From positions 1-64,000 of the forward strand of contig CAMCNO010000007.1 in the NCBI GenBank assembly GCA_945876285.1: 64,000 nt of DNA, read 5' to 3'. Within the stretch, counting starts at the first letter, position 1; each line of letters opens with the position of its first letter. A program made the position numbers and the translations under genes. The notes beneath the pieces were generated by a model. That model saw only the letters and a program-made list of their open reading frames with translations. It did no database searches and was not told the DNA's origin. Positions 36,692 to 46,700 of this stretch are shown here, in pieces. This stretch comes from an uncultured Clostridia bacterium (GTDB taxonomy: Bacteria > Bacillota > Clostridia > Oscillospirales > Oscillospiraceae).

Positions 36692-37827
36692 TGCGCATCA
36701 GACTGATTTCGGAACCGGAGTGGGGGAGCAGGAGGCAGGAAAACCGCCTCACCAGCTACGATGAGAGCTGTTTTTTCGATCTGCTGCGGGAGAAGGGGAC
36801 GTTCGACGACGAGGCCAGCATCCAGCTTCTGACGTATCTCCACGGTGAGGAGGCTGTGACGGAGCGGTGGTACAGCCGCGTCACGCCGGATGGAAAGCCC
36901 TGCCTGTCCGCCATCTCCCAGGAGGCCAAGTACGGCCTGACGGTCATTGCAAACTCCCGGAAGGGCATCTACACCGAGATTGAGGAGGAATTCACGGAGT
37001 TTGAGGTGGAGTCCCGAATGGAGAACTGCGTCAGCGCGGATTCCGGCCTCCCGCTGGTCTGGAACGCCTTTGCCGCTTTGGACATGGACATCCTGCTGGT
37101 GTTCCGAAAGAAGAATTTTTCCTTTGGTTGGGATATCCCCGTGGATAACGACTTTCTGCTGGAGAACTATCCCGGCGAGAACGGCCCCATGGAGGTCTGG
37201 GTGAAAGAGGCGCTTGTAGAAAAGGGAGAGACCCACAACGGACTGCCCTGCGTTCACAATTACTTCTATGCCCAGCGGTATGATTGGCGGAAGGAGACCG
37301 ACGACCTGCTGGAGGTGCTGGACGAGCTGAACTGCGGCAGACGGCCGCTGGCCAAGGGCATGTTTTCTCTGCAGGAGTTTTACACCATGATTGGCGAAGA
37401 CTGGACCTGCTCGGACCCCGACGATGACTGGGAGGAAACAGCGCGGACGTCCATGAAGATCGTCAACCACATGAGCTGCATGCCCGATGAGACGGAAGCC
37501 AGGCGGGTGCGGTATCTGCTGATCGAAAAGCGGATGAACGGCACCTACTGCCTGCGGAGCCAAAACTCGGTGAAGTATCCGGAGTACTGGGAGATGCTGG
37601 ATGAGGCAGAAACCTTTGCAGTTCCCGGCGGCGAGGTCTTGGTCCTGCCGGTGGATGTGAATGAGGTCGTGAGCTGCGCCAGAGACCTGGAGAAGGCCGT
37701 GTGCGCCTTCCGGGTTTCGGACGGCGTGGTGGAGCTGTTTGACAAGGCGGAGGGCCTGCGGGAATTTACGGCACTGCTGCAGGAGGCGCTGAACTCCGGC
37801 AAGTGCACCGTCCCGGAAGATGACTGA
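36688..37827 (+). CDS. Unknown protein, paralogous to 29472-30596
   Basis: 379 aa; MMRIRLISEPE, GKPCLSAISQEAKYGLT, NDFLLENYPGENGP; ATGA overlap with the ankyrin gene. Confidence 0.75.
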   Translation: MMRIRLISEPEWGSRRQENRLTSYDESCFFDLLREKGTFDDEASIQLLTYLHGEEAVTERWYSRVTPDGKPCLSAISQEAKYGLTVIANSRKGIYTEIEEEFTEFEVESRMENCVSADSGLPLVWNAFAALDMDILLVFRKKNFSFGWDIPVDNDFLLENYPGENGPMEVWVKEALVEKGETHNGLPCVHNYFYAQRYDWRKETDDLLEVLDELNCGRRPLAKGMFSLQEFYTMIGEDWTCSDPDDDWEETARTSMKIVNHMSCMPDETEARRVRYLLIEKRMNGTYCLRSQNSVKYPEYWEMLDEAETFAVPGGEVLVLPVDVNEVVSCARDLEKAVCAFRVSDGVVELFDKAEGLREFTALLQEALNSGKCTVPEDD

Positions 37828-37836
37828 GGTGGTTTC

Positions 37837-40059
37837 ATGGATCTTTGGGACTACAGAGAATTTCGCGAACCGGAACGGTTCTCGGAGGAAGAGGAGACGC
37901 TGCTGTCTGCCCTGGAGCGGGAGGATGAGGCAGAGGCCGGGAGACTGCTGGACGCGCTTGCCCAACCGATCTCAGACCCCTGCGCCCACATCGCCCTGCG
38001 GATGGCGCTGGACTGCCCTGCAGAACTGTTTCGCCGGGTGCTGGACCAGTGCTCTCCGGGCGAATACTCTGAGCTGTATGCCTGGAGGGGGGAGGGGCAC
38101 GAGACCACCATCCGGGCGCGGGGCTCCTTTTTGCTGCTGGCAGCGGCAAAGAACAGGCCCCAGCATGTCCGGGTGCTGCTGGAGCGCGGGTATGACTGCA
38201 ACGGCGCGGGGATCGGACTGGATTGGCGGCTGCAGGCCGCGCGGACGATCAACGGAGATGCCGTGCCGCCCTATGCCCGGTACTGCGCCGCCTGCGGCAA
38301 CCGGCTGGATGTGGACCGCGGCAAAGACACCTGGTCGGTTCCCTGTGCCACGCCCCTGACGGCTGCCCTGCTCTGCGGGAGCCTGGACGCGGCCCAGGTT
38401 TTACTGGACTGGCCCGGCGTCTGGAGGGCGGAGGGCAGCGTTGTCTGCCGTGCCGCTGTGCTGGTGTTGGAAAAAGCGGATATGTGGCTGTTTTCCCCGG
38501 AACAGCAGGCGGCGCAGCGGGAGATTCTGCGGCTCATCTTCTGCCCGGACCGGGCGGGACTGCCGGAGCGTGAGGCGTTTTTCCGGACGTACTGTTTGCA
38601 GCCCGCTTCCTTCGTGGATATCTGCACCGCCCCCACGCTGCGCTGCCAGTTGGAGGGCGGACTGTGTACGGAGGAGGACGCCCGGCAGATGCTGGAGATC
38701 CTCAGCAAAGAGGAGAAAGCGCAGTCCTTTGACCCGGCCAGGGCCGAAAAACTGTTGCTGCTCAAGCAATTTTTCCCCAAGGTGTGCCGCCAGCCCTGGG
38801 CCGCAGAGGCGTTCCTGCGGGAGGCGCTGCGGCACACCGTGGAAGGCCGGCCCTACCAGAAGATGCTGAAGGCCTGGATGGAGCTGTGCGGAGGGGAGCG
38901 GGACCTGACCTGGGCCGGGGAACGACTTTGGGAGATGGACCGGAAGACCCTGCGGCAGTTTCTGGAGGAGGCGGGCCATGGCGGAGAGCTGGTGATGGAC
39001 GCCGACGCAGTGCGGCCCGGAGCGGCCGGGGATCATCCGGACTGCTTGGCAGAGCTTTTATCCAGAGTGCGCTTTCGCCCCCGGGCCGGGGAGGGCGTCA
39101 GCGGCTTGATGCAGGAGCTGCTGGGGACCTCCAACCTGCGGCTGCTGCGTCTGGCGGCAAAGCGGGACGTGTTTTCCGGGGAGGACCCTACGGCCTTGCT
39201 GGAGCATCTGAAGCAGCAGCCTGAGACGGCGCCCGACGGGCGTGCGGTGATTTTGGCATATGCGGGAAAGTCCGAAGCGGTGCAGGCACCCTGGCAGGAG
39301 ATACACCGGTGGGCCGGGTGGAATGCCCGGTTCGGGGTGTCGGAGGAAGCTTGCCGGAGGACACTGGATACCCTGCTGCACGGAGAACTTGCGGAGGAGG
39401 AATATTTTCCGCATCTGTTTCGAGTCTGCTGCTATCAGAAGCAGCAGGCGGCTATGCCGCTTCCCGTAGGCAGTGCCCGATATCCAACGCTGGAGACGTT
39501 CTCACCGTGGGGCGTCGCCTGCTGCGCGGAAAGCGACGGGTTCATGCGGTTCCTGCTGCAGCACATGCCGGACGGCATTCAGGAGGAGGTGCGTATCTGC
39601 TGGAGAGCGGGGAACACCTGGAATGACCTGCTGTGCTTCCGGGGAACGCCCCTGGCGCTGTCCGCAGCACTGGGCCGAACAAAACAGGCGCGGCTGCTGC
39701 TGGACAGAGGCCTGGACCCTGACGAGACGGGGCAGGGTAATCTTGCCCGCTTTTTTGTGAGGCGGGGCTTTGTGGAGGACGGCTTCCTGGTGACGCCCGT
39801 GCTGGCGGCGATCCTGCTGGGGCAGGAGGAGACGGCCCGCCTGCTGCTGGACGCGGGGGCGGTCTGCGACTTTTCCCGCCCGTCCCATCTGCGGGTGCTG
39901 CGGCAGGGCAGCGAGGAAACCTTGCGCCTTGCCGAAAGTCTGCCTGGCGTGGGCTTTGAGGAGCTTCCGGAAGCGGAACGGGAAGTCTTGCGGCTGGCCG
40001 TGACGCAGGACAGACGGAGGCGGGAGTTCTGGGCGGAGCTGGAAATGGAAGCGCCGTGA
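37837..40059 (+). CDS. Ankyrin-repeat protein (WPGVW subfamily)
   Basis: 740 aa; SFLLLAAAKNRPQHVRVLLERGYDCNGAG, TPLTAALLCGSLDAAQVLLDWPGVWRAEGSVVCRAA, TPVLAAILLGQEETARLLLDAGAVCDF. Confidence 0.87.
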   Translation: MDLWDYREFREPERFSEEEETLLSALEREDEAEAGRLLDALAQPISDPCAHIALRMALDCPAELFRRVLDQCSPGEYSELYAWRGEGHETTIRARGSFLLLAAAKNRPQHVRVLLERGYDCNGAGIGLDWRLQAARTINGDAVPPYARYCAACGNRLDVDRGKDTWSVPCATPLTAALLCGSLDAAQVLLDWPGVWRAEGSVVCRAAVLVLEKADMWLFSPEQQAAQREILRLIFCPDRAGLPEREAFFRTYCLQPASFVDICTAPTLRCQLEGGLCTEEDARQMLEILSKEEKAQSFDPARAEKLLLLKQFFPKVCRQPWAAEAFLREALRHTVEGRPYQKMLKAWMELCGGERDLTWAGERLWEMDRKTLRQFLEEAGHGGELVMDADAVRPGAAGDHPDCLAELLSRVRFRPRAGEGVSGLMQELLGTSNLRLLRLAAKRDVFSGEDPTALLEHLKQQPETAPDGRAVILAYAGKSEAVQAPWQEIHRWAGWNARFGVSEEACRRTLDTLLHGELAEEEYFPHLFRVCCYQKQQAAMPLPVGSARYPTLETFSPWGVACCAESDGFMRFLLQHMPDGIQEEVRICWRAGNTWNDLLCFRGTPLALSAALGRTKQARLLLDRGLDPDETGQGNLARFFVRRGFVEDGFLVTPVLAAILLGQEETARLLLDAGAVCDFSRPSHLRVLRQGSEETLRLAESLPGVGFEELPEAEREVLRLAVTQDRRRREFWAELEMEAP

Positions 40060-40150
40060 GCGGAAGGCAATCCCTGGGAAAACCGCAAAAATGTGTTGAT
40101 ATAGTTTGCGGCATTTTGTATAATACCAGTGTACACAATCGCGTACGATC

Positions 40151-40741
40151 ATGCGCAATATGAACGAAAGAGCAAAGGACGGGGGAACAGATATGATAGG
40201 AAATCTGATGACAGTGACTGTTGATCAGTTTATTAAAGGAACGTTAAAAAGGGGCGTACCCGGAAGCTATTTGGCTGTTGTTTCAAGTTATGATGAAGCG
40301 TCCAGGCTCAGAGCCCTGCTGTGGGAAGAAATCCAAAAAATTGCGGAGGATGGGAACCATGTCATTGAGGAGATAGACTATTATCAGGCTCGTTTCCATC
40401 AATATAAGGTATGCGGTGCTGATATAAATAACAAAAAATCCTTGGTGCAGATTAACGGAGGTGCAAAAGCCTACTATTCCAACGAGGAATTGAAAATGCT
40501 TGTTGAGGAAACCATGGATATAAGCGCAAAGATGGAAGCAAAGCTGCCGGAGGGAAAGACAGGTATTGCGTTATACAAGAATCTCCGTCCTGATGGACAT
40601 TATCTTTCCCTGTTATCAACTGACGGTGTACCAAAGAACTGGATGGTTTTTGGCGTTCTTTGCGATGGGGACCCAGAGGAAGATGTAAGCGCAATCTGGT
40701 CGGAAGTGAAGCCTCTGTTTCCTATGAGAGTGACCCTGTAA
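40151..40741 (+). CDS. Hypothetical protein
   Basis: 196 aa (start may be internal); TTGATA-N17-TATAAT upstream and a strong terminator downstream. Confidence 0.65.
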   Translation: MRNMNERAKDGGTDMIGNLMTVTVDQFIKGTLKRGVPGSYLAVVSSYDEASRLRALLWEEIQKIAEDGNHVIEEIDYYQARFHQYKVCGADINNKKSLVQINGGAKAYYSNEELKMLVEETMDISAKMEAKLPEGKTGIALYKNLRPDGHYLSLLSTDGVPKNWMVFGVLCDGDPEEDVSAIWSEVKPLFPMRVTL

Positions 40742-40790
40742 GGACGTCTCATACTCGTATCATACATCATACAGCGGCAGTCAGACGATG

Positions 40791-40836
40791 AATCTCCCCG
40801 TGCGGCGCAGAATCGTGCCGCATGGGGATTTTTTTG
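40791..40836 (+). terminator. Rho-independent terminator
   Basis: AATCTCCCCGTGCGGC-gcagaatcgt-GCCGCATGGGGATT-TTTTT. Confidence 0.8.
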
Positions 40837-40982
40837 ACTGGAAGGATGCCTGCAGAGCCGGCGGCCCTTCACGGCACATTTCCGGACAGGGACTTTTTGT
40901 CAAATACTGATGGAATTTGTTGCATCGAAGCGGCAATGTTCTTATACTGGAAGCAGACAATCGAAACGGGAGGAAACAACCT

Positions 40983-43721
40983 GTGAGAGAAGCATATTTG
41001 AAGAATTTGGCGTCAGCACTGCAGCAGCACCAGCCGCAGGAGACCATTCTGGTCATGGGAAGCCGTGCGGAGGGGCGCAGAGCGCTGGCCGCGTTGGCTG
41101 CTCAGGGCAATCTGATCATCGGCGTCCGGCCTGAGACCCCGTTTTCTCTGGCGCAGGAGCTGTGCGCAGACCAGCTCTCGGCAGCCGGAGCACCCCGCCT
41201 GCTTTCGGAGGCGGAGGCGGCGGACCTGGTGCGCAGCTGCATGAGAAAAAGCGCTGGTATTTACAGCGGTGCCAATGTAAGAACCTTGACAGCGGCGCGC
41301 ACCGTGTTCCGCACATTCCAGGAGATGGCCATGGCGAATGTCCCGGAGGAGCTGGAGGCGCATCCGGCCGTGCAGAGCTCCGGGAAGCTGCGGGAGCTGC
41401 AGGCCATCCGCAGCGCATACCGGGAAGCGAAGCGGGAGAAAAACCTGCTGGACCGGGCGGACCTGTTCCACCTGGCCATCGAGACAGCCAAAGCCCAACC
41501 GGGCAAGGCGCGCCGCCCCTGGTTCGTCACCGTGGGCGACTACGCCCCCACGCCCCTGGAGCGGGAGCTGCTGGATCTGCTGGCGGGGGACCGTCTGACG
41601 GTGGTGGAGCTGCCCTGCGCCGATGGGGTGAAGCTGCCCGCAGACGCACTGTCCCCGTCGCTTCCCCGGGCGGACGTGCTGGAGGCTGTGCGGAGCGCCC
41701 AACCCCGCTTTGCGGCCTGCCGGGGCGTGGAGACAGAGGTGCGCGCCCTGTTCCGGGATCTGCTGGCAGACAAGGAAATCAAGCTGGAGGAGTGCACCGT
41801 GGTGTATCTCTCCGGTAGCTATGCCCAGACGCTGTATGAGGAGGCGGCGCGGTTCCATATCCCTGTCTCCATGGGCGGGGGCCTGTCCATGGCGGGGAGC
41901 TTGCTCTATTCCACCTTGAAGGCGGTGGCGGAGCTGCCCCGGACAGACTTTTATGCAGAAGACGTGTGTGGCCTGCTGGAGTCCTTCTGCCTGACGCCGG
42001 AGTGGCCCGTCAAGCTGGCGGAGCGCATGCGGGCCAAGAAGGTGGGCTGGGGCAAGGCCCGGTACAGTCTGGCCTGTGACCCCGAAGACATCGACAAAGT
42101 CCGCCCCGAGACCATGGGCGACGAGGCGTGGAGACTGCTGGTGGAGGATTGGAGTGGCTTCCTCACGCTGCTGACGGAAGTGGCGGAGCCGACCGTCGGC
42201 TTGGAGCGGCAGCAGGAGGACTTGCTGAACTTCCTGCGTTACTGCAACCACAAGAGCATGGCGGAGGCCGCGGCTCTGGCCAAGGCCCGGGAGCTGGTGA
42301 CCCAGGTGTCCGAGCTGGACGAAGGCGAGACGCTGCTGCGCCGCCTGCTGGTGCTGATGGAGGGCGCCTCGTACCTGGGCGGCGCCCCGGAGCCGGGCAA
42401 GCTGTACTGCGCGCCCTTGTCTCAGGCGGCCTTTGCGGAGAGAAAGCGGCTGTATGTGCTGGGCCTGAGCCGGTACGCGGTGCGGGGAGAGCAGAAGGAG
42501 TCCCCAGTGCTGCTGGACGCGGAGCGGACGGCCCTCGGCGGTCTGAAGACCTCCGCCCAGCTGGGGGAGGAGCGGGAATACCGCCTGATGACCCTGCTGG
42601 CCCGCCATGCGGGTGAGCTGGTGATGACCTATCCGAATTTTGACAGCGACAAGCTGCTGGAGCAAGCTCCCGCGCCGTTCTTTGAGGAGGCCAGCAAGGG
42701 GTTCCCTGTTGTCCCCGTCTCTTACATTCCTGAAACGGACCTGATTCCCATGGACTGCATGGCCTCCGCACAGGAGTTGGACGCCATCACCGGGGCGAAG
42801 CCCTGGACGCTCCAGGATGGCGAGAAGACGGAACTGCAGGAGCAAAAGACCGTCAAGGAGCTGCTGGAGGGTATGACGCTGTCTCCCTCCGCGCTGGAGA
42901 CGGCGCTGCGCTGCCCGTATCAGTTCTATCTGCAATATCTGCTGCGTATCCGTACCCCGCAGGCGGTGGAGCGGAACGACCAGCGGTGGCTTGCCCCCAA
43001 TGAGACCGGCGACTTCGTCCATGTCGTGTTGCAGGAAATCTATAAGAAGGACCAGACGAAGCAGTGGGAGGAGGTCTTTGAGGAGAAATTTGAAGGCCTG
43101 GAAAAGACTGTCCCACTGCCCCATAAACGGTTGAAGGACGAGGCCAGGCAGACGCTGAAGGAGATGGTGCGGCGGGCCGTGAAGTGGACGGCTGACAACC
43201 AGCGGACTGTGGAGTCTGTGGAGCAGCGCTTCGAGGACCTGCCCCTGACCCTGGGCCAGTGGAACCTCCGGATGAAGGGCAGCATCGACCGGGTGGACAA
43301 GCTGCCCAACGGCGAGCTGGCAATTCTGGATTACAAGACCGGAAGAATAGAGAACTACACAGAGGCGATGTACCGTCACCTGCAGCATTACCTGTACACC
43401 CTGGCGGAGGAGCAGCTGCATGGCACCTCCATCACCCAGGCGGGGTATCTGTTCCTGAAGGAGGAGGCCAAGCTGGTGCCTCTGGAGGAGAACAAGGCTC
43501 TGCGGGAAGAGATGGAGGAGCGGATCACCTGGCTGCTGGACCGCATTTCCTACGAGGACTATGCCATGGAGTACCAGCCCTGCTTTGTGCCCCAGCGCGA
43601 TGACGACGGGAACCCCATCCCCGGGGCACTGGAGAGCAGCGATAACAAGGAAGCCTTGAAAAACTGTAAGAAGACTTGTGAGTTTGCGGCGCTATGCACC
43701 GCACAGCTGAGAAAGAGGTGA
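40983..43721 (+). CDS. addB: AddB-like PD-(D/E)XK nuclease subunit
   Basis: ORF from 40917; GTG at 40983 (VREAYLKNLASAL) after gggagg is likely. LSPSALETALRCPYQFYLQYLLRIRTP, GELAILDYKTG, C-terminal CKKTCEFAALC (Fe-S-type Cys pattern). Confidence 0.78.
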   Translation: MREAYLKNLASALQQHQPQETILVMGSRAEGRRALAALAAQGNLIIGVRPETPFSLAQELCADQLSAAGAPRLLSEAEAADLVRSCMRKSAGIYSGANVRTLTAARTVFRTFQEMAMANVPEELEAHPAVQSSGKLRELQAIRSAYREAKREKNLLDRADLFHLAIETAKAQPGKARRPWFVTVGDYAPTPLERELLDLLAGDRLTVVELPCADGVKLPADALSPSLPRADVLEAVRSAQPRFAACRGVETEVRALFRDLLADKEIKLEECTVVYLSGSYAQTLYEEAARFHIPVSMGGGLSMAGSLLYSTLKAVAELPRTDFYAEDVCGLLESFCLTPEWPVKLAERMRAKKVGWGKARYSLACDPEDIDKVRPETMGDEAWRLLVEDWSGFLTLLTEVAEPTVGLERQQEDLLNFLRYCNHKSMAEAAALAKARELVTQVSELDEGETLLRRLLVLMEGASYLGGAPEPGKLYCAPLSQAAFAERKRLYVLGLSRYAVRGEQKESPVLLDAERTALGGLKTSAQLGEEREYRLMTLLARHAGELVMTYPNFDSDKLLEQAPAPFFEEASKGFPVVPVSYIPETDLIPMDCMASAQELDAITGAKPWTLQDGEKTELQEQKTVKELLEGMTLSPSALETALRCPYQFYLQYLLRIRTPQAVERNDQRWLAPNETGDFVHVVLQEIYKKDQTKQWEEVFEEKFEGLEKTVPLPHKRLKDEARQTLKEMVRRAVKWTADNQRTVESVEQRFEDLPLTLGQWNLRMKGSIDRVDKLPNGELAILDYKTGRIENYTEAMYRHLQHYLYTLAEEQLHGTSITQAGYLFLKEEAKLVPLEENKALREEMEERITWLLDRISYEDYAMEYQPCFVPQRDDDGNPIPGALESSDNKEALKNCKKTCEFAALCTAQLRKR

Positions 43722-43725
43722 TCGT

Positions 43726-46700
43726 GTGAGCGAGTTAAGGATTTGCAGCCCCGAAGAGCTTGAGGAACAAGCGAAGGAATATAGCTGCCCGGAAGGTGAG
43801 GAGGGCACCAAGCCGGAAGGGGAACAGGCGGCTGAGCAGAATCCTGCGAAAAAGCGGGGAAGACCCAAGAAGGCGGATGCGGCGCCTGCGCTCAGCAAGG
43901 AGGAAAAGAAAGAGCAGGAGCGCAAAAAGAAGGAGGAGCAGAAGCGCAAGGAGCGGGAGGAACGGGAAAAGCAGACCCTCGAAAAGCTGAAGGCGGAAGC
44001 CGCGGCACAGGTGGACAAGACCAGCCCGGAGATTGAGGCGGAGGAGGCCCTCCGGAAAAAGCTGATGGGCGTGGACTTCACAAAAGAGGATTTCCGGAAC
44101 AGCCCCAACTATCTGGTGGAGGCCGGCGCCGGCGCGGGAAAGACCACCATTATGGTGGAGCGCATCGTCAACCAGCTGGTCAGCGGCTTTTGTAAGCCGG
44201 AGGAGCTAGTGGCCATCACCTTCACCAACAAGTCCACGCTGGAGATGCGGGAGCGGCTGGACAAGCTGCTGCTGAAGCGTCTGGAATCGCTGCGGTGGAA
44301 GGCCGCCGACGGGGAGACGCTGACCGGGGAGGAGCAGGCGCGGCTGGAGCGGCTGGAGACCCTGGTGCAGGAGAGCGGGCGGATGCAGGTCAGCACCATC
44401 CACAGCTTCTGCCAGACCATGCTGGAATCCATGCCCTTCTCCTCGCCGCTGGGCCTGGATATGCAGGTGATGGACGATGACGGGGAACTGGCAAAGGCGT
44501 TTTTGAAGCGCAAATGGCGGGAAAAGCAGCGCCCCTTTGATATCCCTCTCCGGCTGGGCGTGAAGTACCATGTTTTGGAGCAGGCTTATCTGGACTGCTG
44601 CAAGAGCGGATGCGCCGCAGGCTATTCGGATGTCAGCAGCCCGGAGGTCAGACAGTGGGAACAGGATGTGAGAAGCGGCCTGCAGAGCCTGCAGCAGGAG
44701 CTGTACGCCCTGACCGTGGATGTCCCCGAGCTGCGGGAGGAGCTGCGGGAGATCATGACCATGACGCCCGCGGCCTTTGCGGCGGATGAGGAAGCAAATC
44801 AAAGCCTGCTCCAGTTGTGCCTGTACAATCCGGAGCACTTTCCCCTGGATTGGGAGGTCAAGGAAACCGACGTCAAGACAGAGATCTGGTCCGGCGCGGA
44901 TGGCGTGGCCGTCGATCAGGTCTGGCTGGGTCAATCTGCGAACCACCTTCGCAATTCCGCCCGTCTGATGCTTCACAGCTGTGTGATGCGGGATGCGGCG
45001 GTGCTGGCGGAGGAATACCGCCGGGAGAAGCTGGAGCGCCATATCGCCACCTACGATGACCTGCTGCTCCACACCCGCGATATGCTGCGGGACAAGCCGG
45101 AGGCCCGGGCCTTTTTCCATAACCGCTACAAGGCGGTGTACGTGGATGAGATGCAGGATACGGATCCTGTCCAGACGGAGCTGTTGTTCTACCTGACCAC
45201 AGCGGAGGAAGATTATGACGGGACAAATTGGAAGAACTGCAGACCCGTTCCCGGCAGCCTCTTCCTGGTAGGCGACCCCAAGCAGGCCATCTACCGCTTC
45301 CGGGGTGCGGATATCGGTGTGTACAACGACCTGCTGGAGCTGTTCCGGAGTCGGGAGGACAATGACGGAAAGCCCGGCTCGGCAGGGGAGAAGGTCACCC
45401 TGCACTTCAACTTCCGCAGCTCCTCGGAGATCTGCGCTCTGGCGGACCGCGTTTTCGCACCAAACGCTGCGAGCCCGGACGAATACCGGTTCGTGGGCGG
45501 CAAATACCATGCGGAGTACGCGTCCATGCTGGCCAGAAACGGCAGTTGTTCCCGTGCCCGCACGCTGTATTGCGGAAAGGGCTTTAGCGTTGACCGGGTC
45601 GCCGCGTTTATCTATCTCATGATCGAAAACAGACAGTATGTGGGCATTCATCGGCCCAAATACGGCAGAAACGCCCATCCCGCACAGCCGGAGGACTTCC
45701 TGATCCTGACCCAGGAGAGAGATCAGGTGCAGAAATTTGAGAAGGCGCTGCAGAATTTAGGCATCCCGGTAGAGGGTACGGGTGTGAAAAGCTTCCGCGA
45801 TACCGCGCCCATCGGCCGGGCGGTGCTGCATTTGCAGTCCCTGCTGTCCCCCCGGGACGATCAGAAGCTGCTGATGGTCCTGCGCATGTGCTACGGAATC
45901 CAGGACCTGGAGGCCCTGGCCTTCCTGCAGCGGACAGGCTCCTTCTCTCTCACCGGCGCGGTCAGGAAGGAGCATCTGGAAAGGGCCCAGCGCGGGTTGG
46001 CGGCGGAGATTCTGAAGCTGAAGCAGGAACTGGATCAGACGCAGGACCAGGTCAAGAAGCTGGAGTTGGAGGACGAGAAGGAGCAGCTGGAGAAGCTGCT
46101 GCAGGTGTGCACCGCCCTGGAGGAGATCGTAGAGCTTCGGAAGCTGAGCAGAACACAGCCGGCTATGGCAGTGATCGAGCGGTTGCTGGAGGGCGGCTTC
46201 GGCGTTTGGGACGGTCAGGAGGTCTTGAACCTGATCCAGCGCCGACAGGCGGTTTCTGCCGTACAGCAATATCTGAATCTGGTGCGCGGCAGCAAAGAGC
46301 ACAGCTTCCGGGCCCTGGCGGCCTATGCCGTGGCCTGCGCCGACAAGGAGTTCGAGCATGCACTACCGCTGGAGTCCTCCGGGGGAGCGGTGCGGGTCAT
46401 GAATCTGCACAAGGCCAAGGGTCTGGAGGCGGAGATCGTGATTCTTGCCTATAGTGGCCGAGAGGAGCACCCGGTTACCGACCATGTGGAGCGGGCCGGG
46501 GGAATGGCTGCCAAATACCGTCTGCTGCAGGATGGATTTAAATATAGCCGTATTACGATCGGAGAGCCTGCCAATTGGGATACATACTGCGAGGAAGAGA
46601 CCCGGCACAAGACGGCGGAATATGCCCGGCTGCTGTATGTGGCCGCCACCCGCGCCAAGACCATGCTCATCGTCTGTGGCAATGATGGGGAGGAGGATAA

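Noticed and set aside
40905-40980. Shared promoter element upstream of the AddB-like gene
   Set aside because: GAATTTG is present but the spacing does not fit; TTGCAT-N17-TATACT is a standard promoter, so addB/addA were not placed in the regulon.
41013-43421. 802-aa minus-strand ORF
   Set aside because: Shadow of the AddB-like gene; no domain signal.
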